DNA of 64,000 bases from Corynebacterium vitaeruminis DSM 20294 (GTDB lineage: Bacteria; Actinomycetota; Actinomycetes; Mycobacteriales; Mycobacteriaceae). The DNA lies in the NCBI RefSeq assembly GCF_000550805.1, contig NZ_CP004353.1, forward strand, positions 2,356,001 to 2,420,000. Direction: 5' to 3'. Position numbers and translations under genes: made by a program. Shown here one piece after another: positions 48,633 to 57,444 of this stretch. The notes beneath the pieces were generated by a model. That model had not been told where the DNA came from. It worked only from the letters and a program-made list of their open reading frames with translations, and did no database searches. Every line of letters begins with the position of its first letter. Positions within the stretch are counted from its first letter, which is position 1.

Positions 48633-49667
48633 CTACTTCTTGGAGACCAAGGATCGGGCGAATGCGTTCACGATGAAGGTCAGTGCGAAGAGCACGAGGC
48701 CCGCGGCGATGTAGGCGCCAGCCTTGATGTCGCTGTTGAACTCCGGCGCGGCGTTAGCGATCGCGGTCGCGAAGGTGGTGCCGCCGTCGAACAGGGAGAA
48801 GCGGAACGCGGAGGAGGGGGACACGACCATGTACAGGGCCATCGTCTCACCCAGCGCGCGGCCGAGGCCGAGCATCGAGCCGGAGATGAAGCCCGACATG
48901 CCGAACGGAAGCACCGTCATGCGCACGACCTCCCAGCGGGTCGCGCCCAGGGCCAGCGCGGACTCGATGTGCCCGCGCGGGGTCTGGACGAAGACCTCGC
49001 GGGCGGTGGCCGCGATGATCGGGAGGATCATGATGGCCAGCAGGACGCCACCGGTCATGATGTTGCGGGCGGTGTCAAAGGAAGGAGAGTTGGAGTAGGT
49101 GGCGAAGAGGAAGAATCCGCCGCCCCACGAGTTGATCCACTTGAAGAATCCGGAGAGGAACGGGCCAAGAACCTGCCAGCCCCAGAGACCGTAGACGATG
49201 GAAGGAACAGCCGCAAGCATGTCCACCAGGAAGCCGAGTGGCTTGACCGCGCGCTTCGGCGCGTAGTTGGTGAGGAAGATAGCAACGCCGAGCGCAATCG
49301 GCATCGCGATCACCAGGGAGAGGACCGAGATCAACACCGTGACCGCGAAGAGGTTCGGGATACCGAACTTCATCGAGTCCAGGTTGGAGAGGTCCCAGGC
49401 GTCCGAGTACGTAAAGAAGCCGGCGATGCCGCCTTCGTTGCGCATCAGGGACGGCACCGCGCGCCACAGGAGGAAGGCACCGATGGCTGCGATGAGCACC
49501 GTGATGATGGTCGCGGATGCGGTCGAGAGGAACCCGAAGATCCGGTCACCCGGGCGCTTGACGGACCCGTTCGACGACTGCTTGCTGAGCGGGGCGCTAT
49601 GCTCCCCGCCAGCCTGCGAATCCTGGGCCGCCTCGCTGTCAAGGCGCTCCCTGGTGGGCATGTTCAT
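48633..49667 (-). CDS. pstC: Phosphate ABC transporter permease PstC
   Basis: Membrane permease of the Pst transporter. The 344-residue protein has an N-terminal polar region of about 40 residues (longer than in E. coli, as in other actinobacteria), six main helices and the EAA-like loop ESALALGATRWEVVRMTVLP. It starts at ATG 49667 with AAGGA upstream; a second ATG two codons later is possible. It is 30 bases downstream of pstS and 24 upstream of pstA. With PstA it forms the pore fed by PstS and driven by PstB. Confidence 0.96.
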   Translation of the reverse strand: MNMPTRERLDSEAAQDSQAGGEHSAPLSKQSSNGSVKRPGDRIFGFLSTASATIITVLIAAIGAFLLWRAVPSLMRNEGGIAGFFTYSDAWDLSNLDSMKFGIPNLFAVTVLISVLSLVIAMPIALGVAIFLTNYAPKRAVKPLGFLVDMLAAVPSIVYGLWGWQVLGPFLSGFFKWINSWGGGFFLFATYSNSPSFDTARNIMTGGVLLAIMILPIIAATAREVFVQTPRGHIESALALGATRWEVVRMTVLPFGMSGFISGSMLGLGRALGETMALYMVVSPSSAFRFSLFDGGTTFATAIANAAPEFNSDIKAGAYIAAGLVLFALTFIVNAFARSLVSKK

Positions 49668-49697
49668 GAGGAAATCCTTGCGGTGTATGAAGGGGTG

Positions 49698-50819
49698 TTA
49701 CTTGATGGCGGCGATGGCGTCAGCCAGGCGCTTGCCGTGAGCGGAGTCCTTGGAAACCGGGACGAAGCCCAGGCTTGCCAGCTCGTCGTTCTGGCTGTTG
49801 AGCGCGACGGTCAGGAAGTCCTTGACCATGTCGGCGGTGCCAGCTGCGTCCTTGGCCTTGGAGTAGTCGGAGCAGACGATCTCGTAGGTGGTCAGGACCA
49901 GCGGGTATGCACCGGCGGTCTGGGTGGCGAACAGCTTGGTGGAGTCGACGACCATGTTGTTGCCCTCGGTCTTGAACTCGAGGCCGTCAAGCGCCTTGCC
50001 GACGGAGTCGTTGTTGAGCTCAACCGGACCGTTACCGAAGTCGAGCTTGGCGATGCCCATGCCCTTCTCCTGCGCGAAACCAGCCTCGACGTAGGTGATG
50101 GCGCCGTCGGTGGCCTCGACCTCGTTGGCGACACCGGAGGAGCCGTTAGCGCCGGCACCGACGGTGTTCGGGAAGGCCTTGCCCTCGCTGTCCCAGTTGC
50201 CGGTGGCGGCCTTCAGGAACTTCTGGAAGTTGTCGGAGGTACCGGACTCGTCGGAGCGGTAGACGACCTTGATGTCGGTGTCCGGCAGGTTCGCGCCCTC
50301 GTTCTCAGCCTTGATCTCGTCGGCGTTCCACTTGGTGATCTCGCCCTTGAAGATCTTGGCGACGGTGGCGGTGGACAGGTTCAGGGAATCGATGCCCTTG
50401 ACGTTGTAGGCCACGGCGACCGGACCGATGACGAACGGGAGGTGCCATGCCTCGGCACCGCCGCAACGCTCCTGAGCCTTAGCCGCCTGGTCGTCCTTCA
50501 GAGCGGAGTCAGAACCGGCGAACATGACCTGGCCGTTGATGAACTGCTCCTGGCCGGAGCCGGAGCCGGTCGGGTTGTAGGCGAGGGATGCACCCGGGAC
50601 GTTAGCCTGGTACTGGACACCGAAGTAGTCCATTGCCTTCTGCTGGGACGATGCGCCCTCGGCGACGAGCTGGCCAGTGGTGCCGGTCAGGCCCTCGATC
50701 TTGGAGGCAGAATCGGAGGAGCCGGAGGAAGCGGTGGTGCCGCTCTCGGAGCAGGCAGACAGCGCGACGGCGCTGACGGCGGTGAGAGCGAGCAGGGAGC
50801 GCTTGAGCTTAGAGTTCAC
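49698..50819 (-). CDS. pstS: Phosphate-binding lipoprotein PstS
   Basis: Extracytoplasmic phosphate receptor, first gene of pstSCAB. The 373-residue precursor has a lipoprotein signal peptide with lipobox LSAC (Cys23), then a two-lobe binding domain with AEGASSQQKAMDY, the phosphate-binding SGSGQEQFINGQ and YRSDESGTSDNFQKF loops. GTG 50819 has AAAGG upstream. A four-unit Pho-type direct repeat lies 116-159 bases upstream. The substrate-binding loops are intact, so high-affinity uptake under phosphate starvation is expected. Confidence 0.97.
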   Translation of the reverse strand: MNSKLKRSLLALTAVSAVALSACSESGTTASSGSSDSASKIEGLTGTTGQLVAEGASSQQKAMDYFGVQYQANVPGASLAYNPTGSGSGQEQFINGQVMFAGSDSALKDDQAAKAQERCGGAEAWHLPFVIGPVAVAYNVKGIDSLNLSTATVAKIFKGEITKWNADEIKAENEGANLPDTDIKVVYRSDESGTSDNFQKFLKAATGNWDSEGKAFPNTVGAGANGSSGVANEVEATDGAITYVEAGFAQEKGMGIAKLDFGNGPVELNNDSVGKALDGLEFKTEGNNMVVDSTKLFATQTAGAYPLVLTTYEIVCSDYSKAKDAAGTADMVKDFLTVALNSQNDELASLGFVPVSKDSAHGKRLADAIAAIK

Positions 50820-50934
50820 GGGAAACCTTTCACGAGGGTTGAAGCCCCAAAAATATGTAGGCGAGTCCATAGAACGACCCCACGGTCATTCACAGATTGA
50901 AAACTTAAGACCCCCGAGTAACCAGCTAGAGCCC

Positions 50935-50978
50935 AAATGGTGAACTCCCCGTGAACAGCATTTGAGTTCTTGGCGAAC
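50935..50978 (-). promoter_or_regulatory. Pho-type box of 11-base direct repeats upstream of pstS
   Basis: On the minus strand four 11-base units run in tandem: GTTCGCCAAGA, ACTCAAATGCT, GTTCACGGGGA and GTTCACCATTT. Three keep the GTTC core. The 11-base period and GTTCAC core match Pho boxes of actinobacteria (PhoP/RegX3 type). The rest of the 330-base pstS-mshD gap shows no gene. Confidence 0.72.
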
Positions 50979-51149
50979 AAGCCCCATTACCGCCGACCCT
51001 GTCCGCTTTTGCGCCCCCATTCCCCCGAATGTCACCCTAAAGTGGCGTTCTCATGCCCGGTTATGCCCTCCTTCCGCCGAAAATTCCGCCGAACCATACC
51101 GCTGGCCGCCGGAACCACCCCCCATTCGCGGGGCGGCCCGGCCGCCGCC

Positions 51150-52046
51150 CTAGCCGTCGACCGCCTGCGGCTCGTATACCACGTGGTGTTCCTCGGTCTG
51201 GAAGCCGAGGGCCTTGTAGGCGTTAACCGCGGGCCAGTTGTTCTCCTCCACGTAGAGGATGACCCGGTTCATGCCCGCGTCGTAGAGGTGACGCAGCCCG
51301 GCGCGCACGAGCGGGTCGCCGAGGCCGCGCCCGCGGAAGTCGCGGGCCAGGCCCACGACATAGATCTCGCCGAGGGTCGGGCTATGCCGCTTGAGCCAGT
51401 GGAAGCCAGCGATCGTGCCGTCGGTGACGAGGAAGAGCACGTCGTCGGGGCGGAACCACTCCACCCGCTGCGCCCGCGCGAGCCGGGCCGCGTCCCAGCC
51501 GCCCTGCTCGGGGTGCCAGGAAAAGGCCTCGTTGTTGGCCTTGAGCCACTGGCCATCGGCGTCGATAAGCTGCTCGCGCGCCTGCGTGAGGTTCATGAGC
51601 TCGAAGCCTTCGGGGAGCTCGACGTCGAAGTCGAGGGTGCTGGTGCCCATCACGAGCAGCCTGCGCGTGACCACCATGTGCCGGTCGACGCCGAGCTGCA
51701 CCGCGGACGGCAGGTTGCCATGCGCCCAGATCTTGCGGATCCCGCGGCGGGTGACCTCGTCCGCCAGCTCGGTGCCGTAGCCCTTGCCGCGGTGGTCGGG
51801 GTCGACGACGAACTCGGCGCTGTCGCCGGAGATCGCGGCGAAGCCCACGAGGCATTCGTTGGTACCCGAGAGCTCGAAGATGCCGACGTGGGTGTGCCCC
51901 ATCGACGGGTCCTCGAGGCCCAGAAGGTACTGCTCGGACAGGGGCGCGATGCCGTCGGTGGTCTTCGCCTTGCGCGCGATGATGAGCGCCTCGCTGGGAT
52001 CCACGCCCTCCTTGAGGACAAATGATTCTTCCATCGATTTTTCCAT
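51150..52046 (-). CDS. mshD: Mycothiol synthase (acetyltransferase MshD)
   Basis: Acetylates Cys-GlcN-Ins to mycothiol, the main low-molecular-weight thiol of actinobacteria. The 298-residue protein has two tandem GNAT domains: the N-terminal one includes VVDPDHRGKGYGTELADEV, and the C-terminal active one includes VVGLARDFRGRGLGDPLVRAGL, with the later VEENNWPAVNAYKALGF. ATG 52046 is chosen; a second ATG 12 bases on and a TTG upstream are alternatives. It lies just upstream of pstS on the same strand but separated by 330 bases. Confidence 0.93.
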   Translation of the reverse strand: MEKSMEESFVLKEGVDPSEALIIARKAKTTDGIAPLSEQYLLGLEDPSMGHTHVGIFELSGTNECLVGFAAISGDSAEFVVDPDHRGKGYGTELADEVTRRGIRKIWAHGNLPSAVQLGVDRHMVVTRRLLVMGTSTLDFDVELPEGFELMNLTQAREQLIDADGQWLKANNEAFSWHPEQGGWDAARLARAQRVEWFRPDDVLFLVTDGTIAGFHWLKRHSPTLGEIYVVGLARDFRGRGLGDPLVRAGLRHLYDAGMNRVILYVEENNWPAVNAYKALGFQTEEHHVVYEPQAVDG

Positions 52047-52300
52047 GGCCTTCTTCCAACCTGCCTTTCGCAAACCCTGGGACGAGTGTGTGCATCGTCA
52101 CCATCATTTCTACCGCTTTCGCCGCACCCGCGTCAGGGCTTCGCCGACGCAATCTCTCCCGGCAACCCGACACCCCGCCCCGCCGCCCCTCCCCGAAACC
52201 CCACTCCCAAACCTCTCACCAACCCCTCTCCCATACCTCCCGCTCCCTCCGCCGCGCCACGCCCGCGGCATCGCCAGCGGCAGCTGGTAAGAATAATAAG

Positions 52301-53077
52301 GTGAACAAAGCGCGCCGCATCCTCGTATCCTCGCTGTCCGTCGTCCTCGCGGTCGGCGGGCTGGGCTGGCTCGGCGACGCGGCCATGGCAACGCGGACGG
52401 AAAACGCCATCTCCCAGCAGGTCAAGCAGGAGGCGCGCCTGGACACCACCCCCAACGTCAACGTCTCCGGCTTCCCGTTCCTCCTGTCGTACGCCAACCA
52501 CACCTTCAGCGACCTCACGGTGGGCATCTCGGACATCACGGTCCCCACGTTCGGGCTCGTGCGTTCCACGACGGTCCTCACCAAGGTCACCGTCACCAAC
52601 GAGCAGATGTCCTCCGGCGTGCTCGACGGGGCCAAGGCGCAATTGATTGCGCGCAATGTGGGTCTCGACGGCGTCTCGATCGGACACCTGCTGGGAATCA
52701 CGGATTTGGACGTCTCGAACCCCTACAACGTCTCGCCCGCCGGCGGCAACGTCAGCGAGGCACAGCTGATGGGCACCCCGGAGGGGTTCGACAAGCCGGT
52801 CACCGTGCAGGTCAAGCTGCGCCTTTCCGGCCCGACGTTCAAGATGACCCCGACCGAGCTCATCGACGGCCCCGCCGAGCGCCAGGAGGAGATCTTCAAA
52901 GACTTCACGCTCGAATTCGACACGAACACGCTGCCCATGGGTGCCCAGGCCAGCTACGTCTTCCTCTCCGGCGGCACCGTCTACTTCCAGTCCCAGGAAC
53001 GCAACGTCACCGTCCACATGAGCGACCTCTCCCCCATCGTCGCCAAGCCGGAGGCCGTCCCCACGAGCGACTCCTAG
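52301..53077 (+). CDS. LmeA-like DUF2993 secreted/envelope protein
   Basis: A 258-residue protein with an N-terminal signal or anchor helix (RILVSSLSVVLAVGGLGWLG) and a DUF2993/LmeA domain (ISQQVKQEARLDTTPNVNVSGFPFL through the C-terminal VHMSDLSPIV). In M. smegmatis LmeA binds phospholipid in the periplasm and supports lipomannan mannan elongation. GTG 52301 follows a TAAGAA hexamer seven bases upstream and may be leaderless; ORF extension upstream is not coding-like. It lies between mshD and the lipid-kinase gene, fitting an envelope-lipid role. Confidence 0.85.
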   Translation: MNKARRILVSSLSVVLAVGGLGWLGDAAMATRTENAISQQVKQEARLDTTPNVNVSGFPFLLSYANHTFSDLTVGISDITVPTFGLVRSTTVLTKVTVTNEQMSSGVLDGAKAQLIARNVGLDGVSIGHLLGITDLDVSNPYNVSPAGGNVSEAQLMGTPEGFDKPVTVQVKLRLSGPTFKMTPTELIDGPAERQEEIFKDFTLEFDTNTLPMGAQASYVFLSGGTVYFQSQERNVTVHMSDLSPIVAKPEAVPTSDS

Positions 53078-53084
53078 CTCTTTT

Positions 53085-53110
53085 TGCTTTCGCTTGTCGA
53101 CGCCTACGGC
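53085..53110 (+). repeat. Dispersed element, near-consensus copy
   Basis: TGCTTTCGCTTGTCGACGCC (53085-53104) followed by TACGGC is a full copy after CTTTT, between the convergent stop codons of the LmeA-like and lipid-kinase genes. It is a single-base overlap with the kinase stop. Confidence 0.85.
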
Positions 53111-54159
53111 TAGATCCGCACGTCGAAGAAGCCGATCACCCAGCGCAGCTTGGAGATCGGGGTGGGCTTGACCTCCTCCTCCGGGGCGAAGACCTCGATC
53201 GCCTGCGGCACCGCGCCGAGGGTGATGGACCGAAACACCCCGGCCAGCTCGCCGTCCACCTGGAAGCGGCGCTCGTCGTCGCAGCGAAGCTCCACCTTCA
53301 TGGCGTCGTCGAAGGTGAGCGTCCGTCGCGCCACGAGCTTGTTCGCCCACGGCGCGCGGCCCAGGCCCACCAGGTGCATCATCGACAAGACGCCTCCGAT
53401 GCCGCTCAGCTTGCTCAGCGCGAACAGCCCTAGGCCCAGGTCGAAGGAGTTGCGCGGGTTGGTGACCACCGGCACCGGCCCGAGGAAGGTCCACGGGTTG
53501 GTGTTCGACGCGATGCACAGCGGCAGGGCGTCGGCCTCGAAGGTGTTGCCCTCGCGATCGGTCGCGCGGACGTCGATGCGGGGCGGGTGCTTGCGGGTCT
53601 TTCGCCACGCGCGCACCGCCACGCGCCAGTAGCGCAGGGGCGTGGCCGCGAACCCCCGCCGCCGCGCGCGCTCGACGCCCGCGATGACGTCGGCGTCGAT
53701 GCCGAAGCCGGCGTTGACCGCGAACCACTCGTTCCCCCAGGTTCCCACGTCGATGGTGCGGGACTGCCCGCCGGCCAGCGCCCGGGCCAGAACCTCCGCG
53801 GCGTAGACCGGCTCGGCCGGGAACCCCAGGGCGCGGGCGAAGACGTTCGCCGATCCGGTCGGGATGACGGCCAGCCTGGGGATGGAACGGTCGGCATCGT
53901 AGGCGTCGACGGGCCCCAGGAGCCCGTTGATCACCTCGTTGACGGTCCCGTCCCCGCCCACGGCGATGACGACGTCGGGGGACTGCCCGGCGTAGCCGTC
54001 GACAAGCGAAGCGCAAATCTCGCGCGCGTGCCCCGGGTGATGCGTGAAGACGGCCTTCAACTCGAGGCCCGGTACCGCGCGCAGCGTGGGAACCACCTTG
54101 CTAAACAGCGCCTGGTTCTGGCTGGTGGAGTTCGGGTTCACGATAAGCAACGCGCGCAT
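53110..54159 (-). CDS. Diacylglycerol kinase-family lipid kinase
   Basis: A 349-residue lipid kinase with the catalytic nucleotide loop VIAVGGDGTVNEVINGL (GGDGT at residues 68-72), the phosphate-binding IPTGSANVFARALG, and the C-terminal beta-rich domain ending in AFAPEEEV-like VFAPEEEVKPTP. It may phosphorylate diacylglycerol or another lipid in the membrane. The start MRALLIVNPNS is canonical. A stretch coding ASLVDGYAG (residues 50-58) closely matches the dispersed repeat in DNA, suggesting an in-frame copy. It is divergent from the nitrobindin gene. Confidence 0.92.
   Translation of the reverse strand: MRALLIVNPNSTSQNQALFSKVVPTLRAVPGLELKAVFTHHPGHAREICASLVDGYAGQSPDVVIAVGGDGTVNEVINGLLGPVDAYDADRSIPRLAVIPTGSANVFARALGFPAEPVYAAEVLARALAGGQSRTIDVGTWGNEWFAVNAGFGIDADVIAGVERARRRGFAATPLRYWRVAVRAWRKTRKHPPRIDVRATDREGNTFEADALPLCIASNTNPWTFLGPVPVVTNPRNSFDLGLGLFALSKLSGIGGVLSMMHLVGLGRAPWANKLVARRTLTFDDAMKVELRCDDERRFQVDGELAGVFRSITLGAVPQAIEVFAPEEEVKPTPISKLRWVIGFFDVRI
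53990..54014 (-). repeat. Possible dispersed-element copy inside the lipid-kinase gene
   Basis: GCGTAGCCGTCGACAAGCGA (53990-54009) then AGCGC equals the copy at the window end except for one inserted and one missing base. It encodes residues about 49-57 in frame. Chance convergence with the family sequence is possible. Confidence 0.4.
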
Positions 54160-54292
54160 GGTGCCACCTTATGCGATGAGGCGAACCTCTTTCCACCTCG
54201 GCGCGCCTAGTGAAAACGCTGTGAGCGAACCCGGGCCGATTTGCGCGCAAGCGGCGATGGAAAAGGCCATCGCGTCGGCTACTGTGGGGAAC

Positions 54293-54982
54293 ATGAGTGA
54301 TGAGAAATCCAACAACGTCCCAGGCGACACCCCCGGCGACGCGGCGGCAGCCGCCTCCAACCCGAAGGTCTCGCTGGCCGGAAGCGAGGCCGTGAGCAAG
54401 GCGGCCGAGCAGTGGAAGGACACCGCCCACCGCAACATCCCGGGTCTCGGCGACCTGCCCATCCCGGACGACACCGCCAACCTGCGCGAGGGCCCCAACC
54501 TCCACGACGAGCTGCTCGCGCTCCTGCCGCTGGTGGGCGTGTGGCGCGGAACCGGCCAGGCGGACTCACCCGAGGAGGGGGAGTACGCCTTCGGGCAGCA
54601 GATCACCTTCGCCCACGACGGCGAGAACTACCTCACCTACGAGTCCCGCATCTGGAAGATCGACGAGAACGGCGAGGCCTCCGACCTCGACGTGCGCGAG
54701 TCCGGGTTCTGGCGCATCAACTTGAAGGACGAGATCGAGGTCGTGCTCAGCCACTCCACCGGCGTGGTGGAGATCTTCTACGGCCAGCCCATGAACGAGC
54801 GCGCCTGGGAGATCGAGGCGGCCTCCACCATGGTCACCGCCACCGGCCCGGCCAACCTGGGCCCGGCCAAGCGCCTCTACGGGCTCATGCCCAACAACAA
54901 CCTGGGCTGGGTCGACGAGCGGCTGGTCGACGGCGAGATGCGCCCGCGCATGTCCGCGGAGCTGCACCGGGTGATCGGCTAG
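54293..54982 (+). CDS. Nitrobindin (FABP-like heme protein)
   Basis: A 229-residue beta-barrel heme protein of the nitrobindin/DUF1794 family. The start of the barrel shows the GxWxGxG motif (Gly82, Trp84, Gly86, Gly88) and the later conserved FGQQITFAHDG and YESRIW; the C-terminal SAELHRV carries the likely axial His (about 225). The family scavenges reactive nitrogen species by isomerising peroxynitrite. An N-terminal Ala-rich extension of about 60 residues precedes it. ATG 54293 has TACTGT seven bases upstream, suggesting a leaderless transcript. Confidence 0.88.
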   Translation: MSDEKSNNVPGDTPGDAAAAASNPKVSLAGSEAVSKAAEQWKDTAHRNIPGLGDLPIPDDTANLREGPNLHDELLALLPLVGVWRGTGQADSPEEGEYAFGQQITFAHDGENYLTYESRIWKIDENGEASDLDVRESGFWRINLKDEIEVVLSHSTGVVEIFYGQPMNERAWEIEAASTMVTATGPANLGPAKRLYGLMPNNNLGWVDERLVDGEMRPRMSAELHRVIG

Positions 54983-55009
54983 GGCCTACTACTAGGGCCT
55001 ACTACTAGG
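54979..55009. repeat. Tandem 13-base duplication at the nitrobindin-pabC junction
   Basis: CTAGGGCCTACTA occurs twice in tandem (54979-55004), followed by CTAGG. It contains the stop of the nitrobindin gene (54980-54982) and abuts the pabC stop (55005). It is a local duplication between convergent genes. Confidence 0.85.
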
Positions 55010-55943
55010 CGCCCAGCGCGCCCATGATGAGTGCCCTGATCTCGTCCTCGTTGTCGGGGCGCTCGAGCTTGACGTCGTCGATGCGGCGCACGCGCGCGGC
55101 GATGCGCACGGAGGAGACTAGCCAGACGCTGTCCGCGCGCAGGAGATCCTCGCGGCGCAGCTCCTTGGCCTTGCACCGCCACCCGTGCTGAGAGGCGTGC
55201 TCGAACAGGGCCGCCTGGGTGGTGCCGGGGAGGATGTCTCCGCCCGGGATCGGCGTGCGCAGCTTGTCGCCGCGGACGGTGACCACCGTGGAGGTCGCGC
55301 CCTCGAGGACCTTGTCGCCCTCCATATAAATAACGTCGTCGAAACCGTGGCCCCTCGCCCAGCGCAGCGCCGCCATGTTCGCCGCGTAGCTTAGGGTCTT
55401 GGCCCCCACGACCAGCCACGGGGCCACCGGCGAGCTCGTGGCCACGACGTTGCCCTCGTCGTCGGTGGAGGTGGTCTCCACCCGGTCGATGGTGTAGCCG
55501 CGGGGGCTGGTCATCACCTTCACGCCGTGCTGGCGCTGCTCGAGCACGTGATCGGAGATGGCGGTCACCGTGATCCACGCCGTGGGGATGCCCGTGGACG
55601 CCCGGCCGCGGGTGTAGGTCCACACGCACTTCGCGTCCCGGTCGGTGCGCTCCCGCCACTGCTCGAGGGCCTTGTTGGTGGCCGCGATCCAGTAGTCGAG
55701 GTTCGGCTCCGGCAGGTCGAGCAGGCGCGAGGAGGCGACGAAGCGCTTGGCGTGGCGCTCGAGGTTGCAGGCGTGGTCGCCGTGGAGCAGCAGGGTCTCA
55801 AACACCCCGTCGCCGCGGGTCACCGCCGCGTCGTCGAAGAACACCAGCGGGAGCTGGGGCTGATGGTTGCGGATGGAGCCGCCAAAGGGCTCCACCGCGA
55901 TGATGATCGGTTCGACGGACTTTTCCGGGTTATTCGACGCCAT
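55005..55943 (-). CDS. pabC: Aminodeoxychorismate lyase (class IV aminotransferase)
   Basis: Converts 4-amino-4-deoxychorismate to p-aminobenzoate and pyruvate for folate synthesis. The 312-residue fold-type IV PLP protein has the PLP lysine in VGAKTLSYAANM (Lys182), with DDVIYMEGDKVLEGATSTVVTVRG and IPGGDILPGTTQAALF phosphate-binding segments. D-amino-acid and branched-chain aminotransferases share the fold, but in corynebacteria this gene in this neighbourhood is PabC. It is divergent from the ygfZ-like gene. The start at ATG 55943 fits. Confidence 0.85.
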   Translation of the reverse strand: MASNNPEKSVEPIIIAVEPFGGSIRNHQPQLPLVFFDDAAVTRGDGVFETLLLHGDHACNLERHAKRFVASSRLLDLPEPNLDYWIAATNKALEQWRERTDRDAKCVWTYTRGRASTGIPTAWITVTAISDHVLEQRQHGVKVMTSPRGYTIDRVETTSTDDEGNVVATSSPVAPWLVVGAKTLSYAANMAALRWARGHGFDDVIYMEGDKVLEGATSTVVTVRGDKLRTPIPGGDILPGTTQAALFEHASQHGWRCKAKELRREDLLRADSVWLVSSVRIAARVRRIDDVKLERPDNEDEIRALIMGALGA

Positions 55944-55986
55944 ATCTCTTAATTATGCCCGCTTCATCGCGCTACCATCGGTGGTT

Positions 55987-57120
55987 GTGAACAATTCTTC
56001 GCCACAGTCCGAGAACGCAACAACCATCAGCCCCGAAGTGGAGGAGGCGGCCTACTCCTCCCCGCTCATGTGCCTGCCCGGCGCCTGCGGGATCCAGGCG
56101 GAGTCCGCCCACCCGGCCTGGCGCGGGGTCGCATGGCACTACGGCGACCCGCTGGTCGAGCAGCGCTTTTTCGAATCGGGCGCGGGGCTCGTGGATCGCT
56201 CCCAGCGCCGCTTCATCGAGGTCACCGGCCCCGAGGCGGCGGCGTTCCTCAACAACCTGTTGTCGCAGAAGCTTGACGACGCCGCCGATGGCTTCAGCGC
56301 CCAGGCCCTCGACCTGGACGTCCAGGGCCACGTCCTCCACCAGACCTCGGTGACCCGCAAGGGCGAGGCGTTCTACCTTGACACCACGCCCGACAGGGTG
56401 GTTAGCCTCCTCGAGTACCTGCGGAAGATGATCTTCTGGTCCAAGGTGGAGGTTGACTACTCCGATCTCGCGCTGCTGAGCCTCGTGGGCCCGGAGCGGG
56501 AACAGGTGGCAGGCTCCGTCGCGGGCGACGAGCGGGTCGTCTTCTCCCGCGGGGTCGAGCGGGGGCTCGCGCGCATCGACCTCGCCGTTCGCCGCGCCGA
56601 CCTGCTCGAGGTCGCCCAGGCGCTCGTCGCGGCGGGCGCCCACCCGGTGGGGCTCATGGGGTACACCGCCGAGCGGGTCAAGGCCCTCGAGCCGGAGGCC
56701 AGCATCGACCTCGACGAGAAGTCGATCCCGCACGAGGCCCCGTTCTTCATCCCCGAGGCGGTACACCTCCACAAGGGCTGCTACCGCGGGCAGGAGACGG
56801 TGGCGCGCGTGGACAACCTGGGGCGTTCGCCCCGCGTGCTGGTCCTCGCTCATCTGGACGGCTCCTCCCCCGAGCTTCCGGCCGCGGGCGCGGCCATCAC
56901 CGCTGGGCCCGCTGGCCGCGCGATCGGGCGGCTGGGCACAGTCGTCCAGGACCACGAGCTCGGCCCCATCGCCCTGGCGCTGGTCAAGCGCAGCGCGCTG
57001 GCAGCCGACGGGCTGTGCTCGGGGGACACGGCCATCGCCATCGACCGCGACACCATCCCGCAGGAGGAGGGCGAGCGCCCCGGCCGCGCCGCCATCAACC
57101 GGCTGCGCTCCCAGTCCTAG
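55987..57120 (+). CDS. ygfZ: Folate-binding YgfZ/GcvT-like protein
   Basis: Tetrahydrofolate-binding protein of the GcvT fold that helps assemble or repair Fe-S enzymes. The 377-residue protein contains the diagnostic motif HKGCYRGQE (with Cys), along with LVDRSQRRFIEVTGPEAAAFLNNL at the N-terminal barrel. GTG 55987 is chosen because a TACCAT hexamer lies eight bases upstream (leaderless pattern) and the family begins close by; a GTG at 55981 is an alternative. It is divergent from pabC, a folate gene, which is fitting but may be coincidental. Confidence 0.9.
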   Translation: MNNSSPQSENATTISPEVEEAAYSSPLMCLPGACGIQAESAHPAWRGVAWHYGDPLVEQRFFESGAGLVDRSQRRFIEVTGPEAAAFLNNLLSQKLDDAADGFSAQALDLDVQGHVLHQTSVTRKGEAFYLDTTPDRVVSLLEYLRKMIFWSKVEVDYSDLALLSLVGPEREQVAGSVAGDERVVFSRGVERGLARIDLAVRRADLLEVAQALVAAGAHPVGLMGYTAERVKALEPEASIDLDEKSIPHEAPFFIPEAVHLHKGCYRGQETVARVDNLGRSPRVLVLAHLDGSSPELPAAGAAITAGPAGRAIGRLGTVVQDHELGPIALALVKRSALAADGLCSGDTAIAIDRDTIPQEEGERPGRAAINRLRSQS

Positions 57121-57444
57121 CCCGGCTTGGGCCCCCGCGGCTTTCAGGAAAGTGGTGGGTGCGCCCCACCTTCGGGGGTGGTACACGATCGGCGCTTCGC
57201 TGGCTAGGCCGCCGGGCGCCGCCTCAAGGGGCGCGAGCGGAATCCCCACCATAATATGTGGCCACACCCGCGGGGCTAATCCCACGCCAGCGGCATTTTG
57301 GAGAAAAATTCCCGGTGCTCACCGGACCGGTGCGACAAACGCACCGTTTTCGGGCTATTGTGTCTAACAGGAATATATTGATTAGAAGCCCACGGGGTAT
57401 CCGAATTCCCGGGATTACTCCGCTCACTCCAAGGGGGTCATGCC
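57121..57444 (+). other. Intergenic region between ygfZ and the DUF3073 gene
   Basis: A 324-base region with a small perfect hairpin GGTGCG-ACAAA-CGCACC (57329-57345) followed by GTTTT, possibly the ygfZ terminator, and an AT-rich stretch (57359-57391) with TATATT and TGATTAG that probably holds the DUF3073 promoter. No coding gene is visible. Confidence 0.55.

Noticed and set aside
47643..50900. A 1085-residue plus-strand ORF across the pst operon
   Set aside because: It is antisense to pstA, pstC and pstS, which have clear motifs; it has no domain.
52085..52300. A pyrimidine-rich stretch upstream of the LmeA-like gene, in a possible N-terminal extension
   Set aside because: Pro/Arg/Ser-rich translation without GC-third-position coding pattern; the signal helix starts at the GTG at 52301. 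It is probably only the mshD/lmeA divergent promoter.
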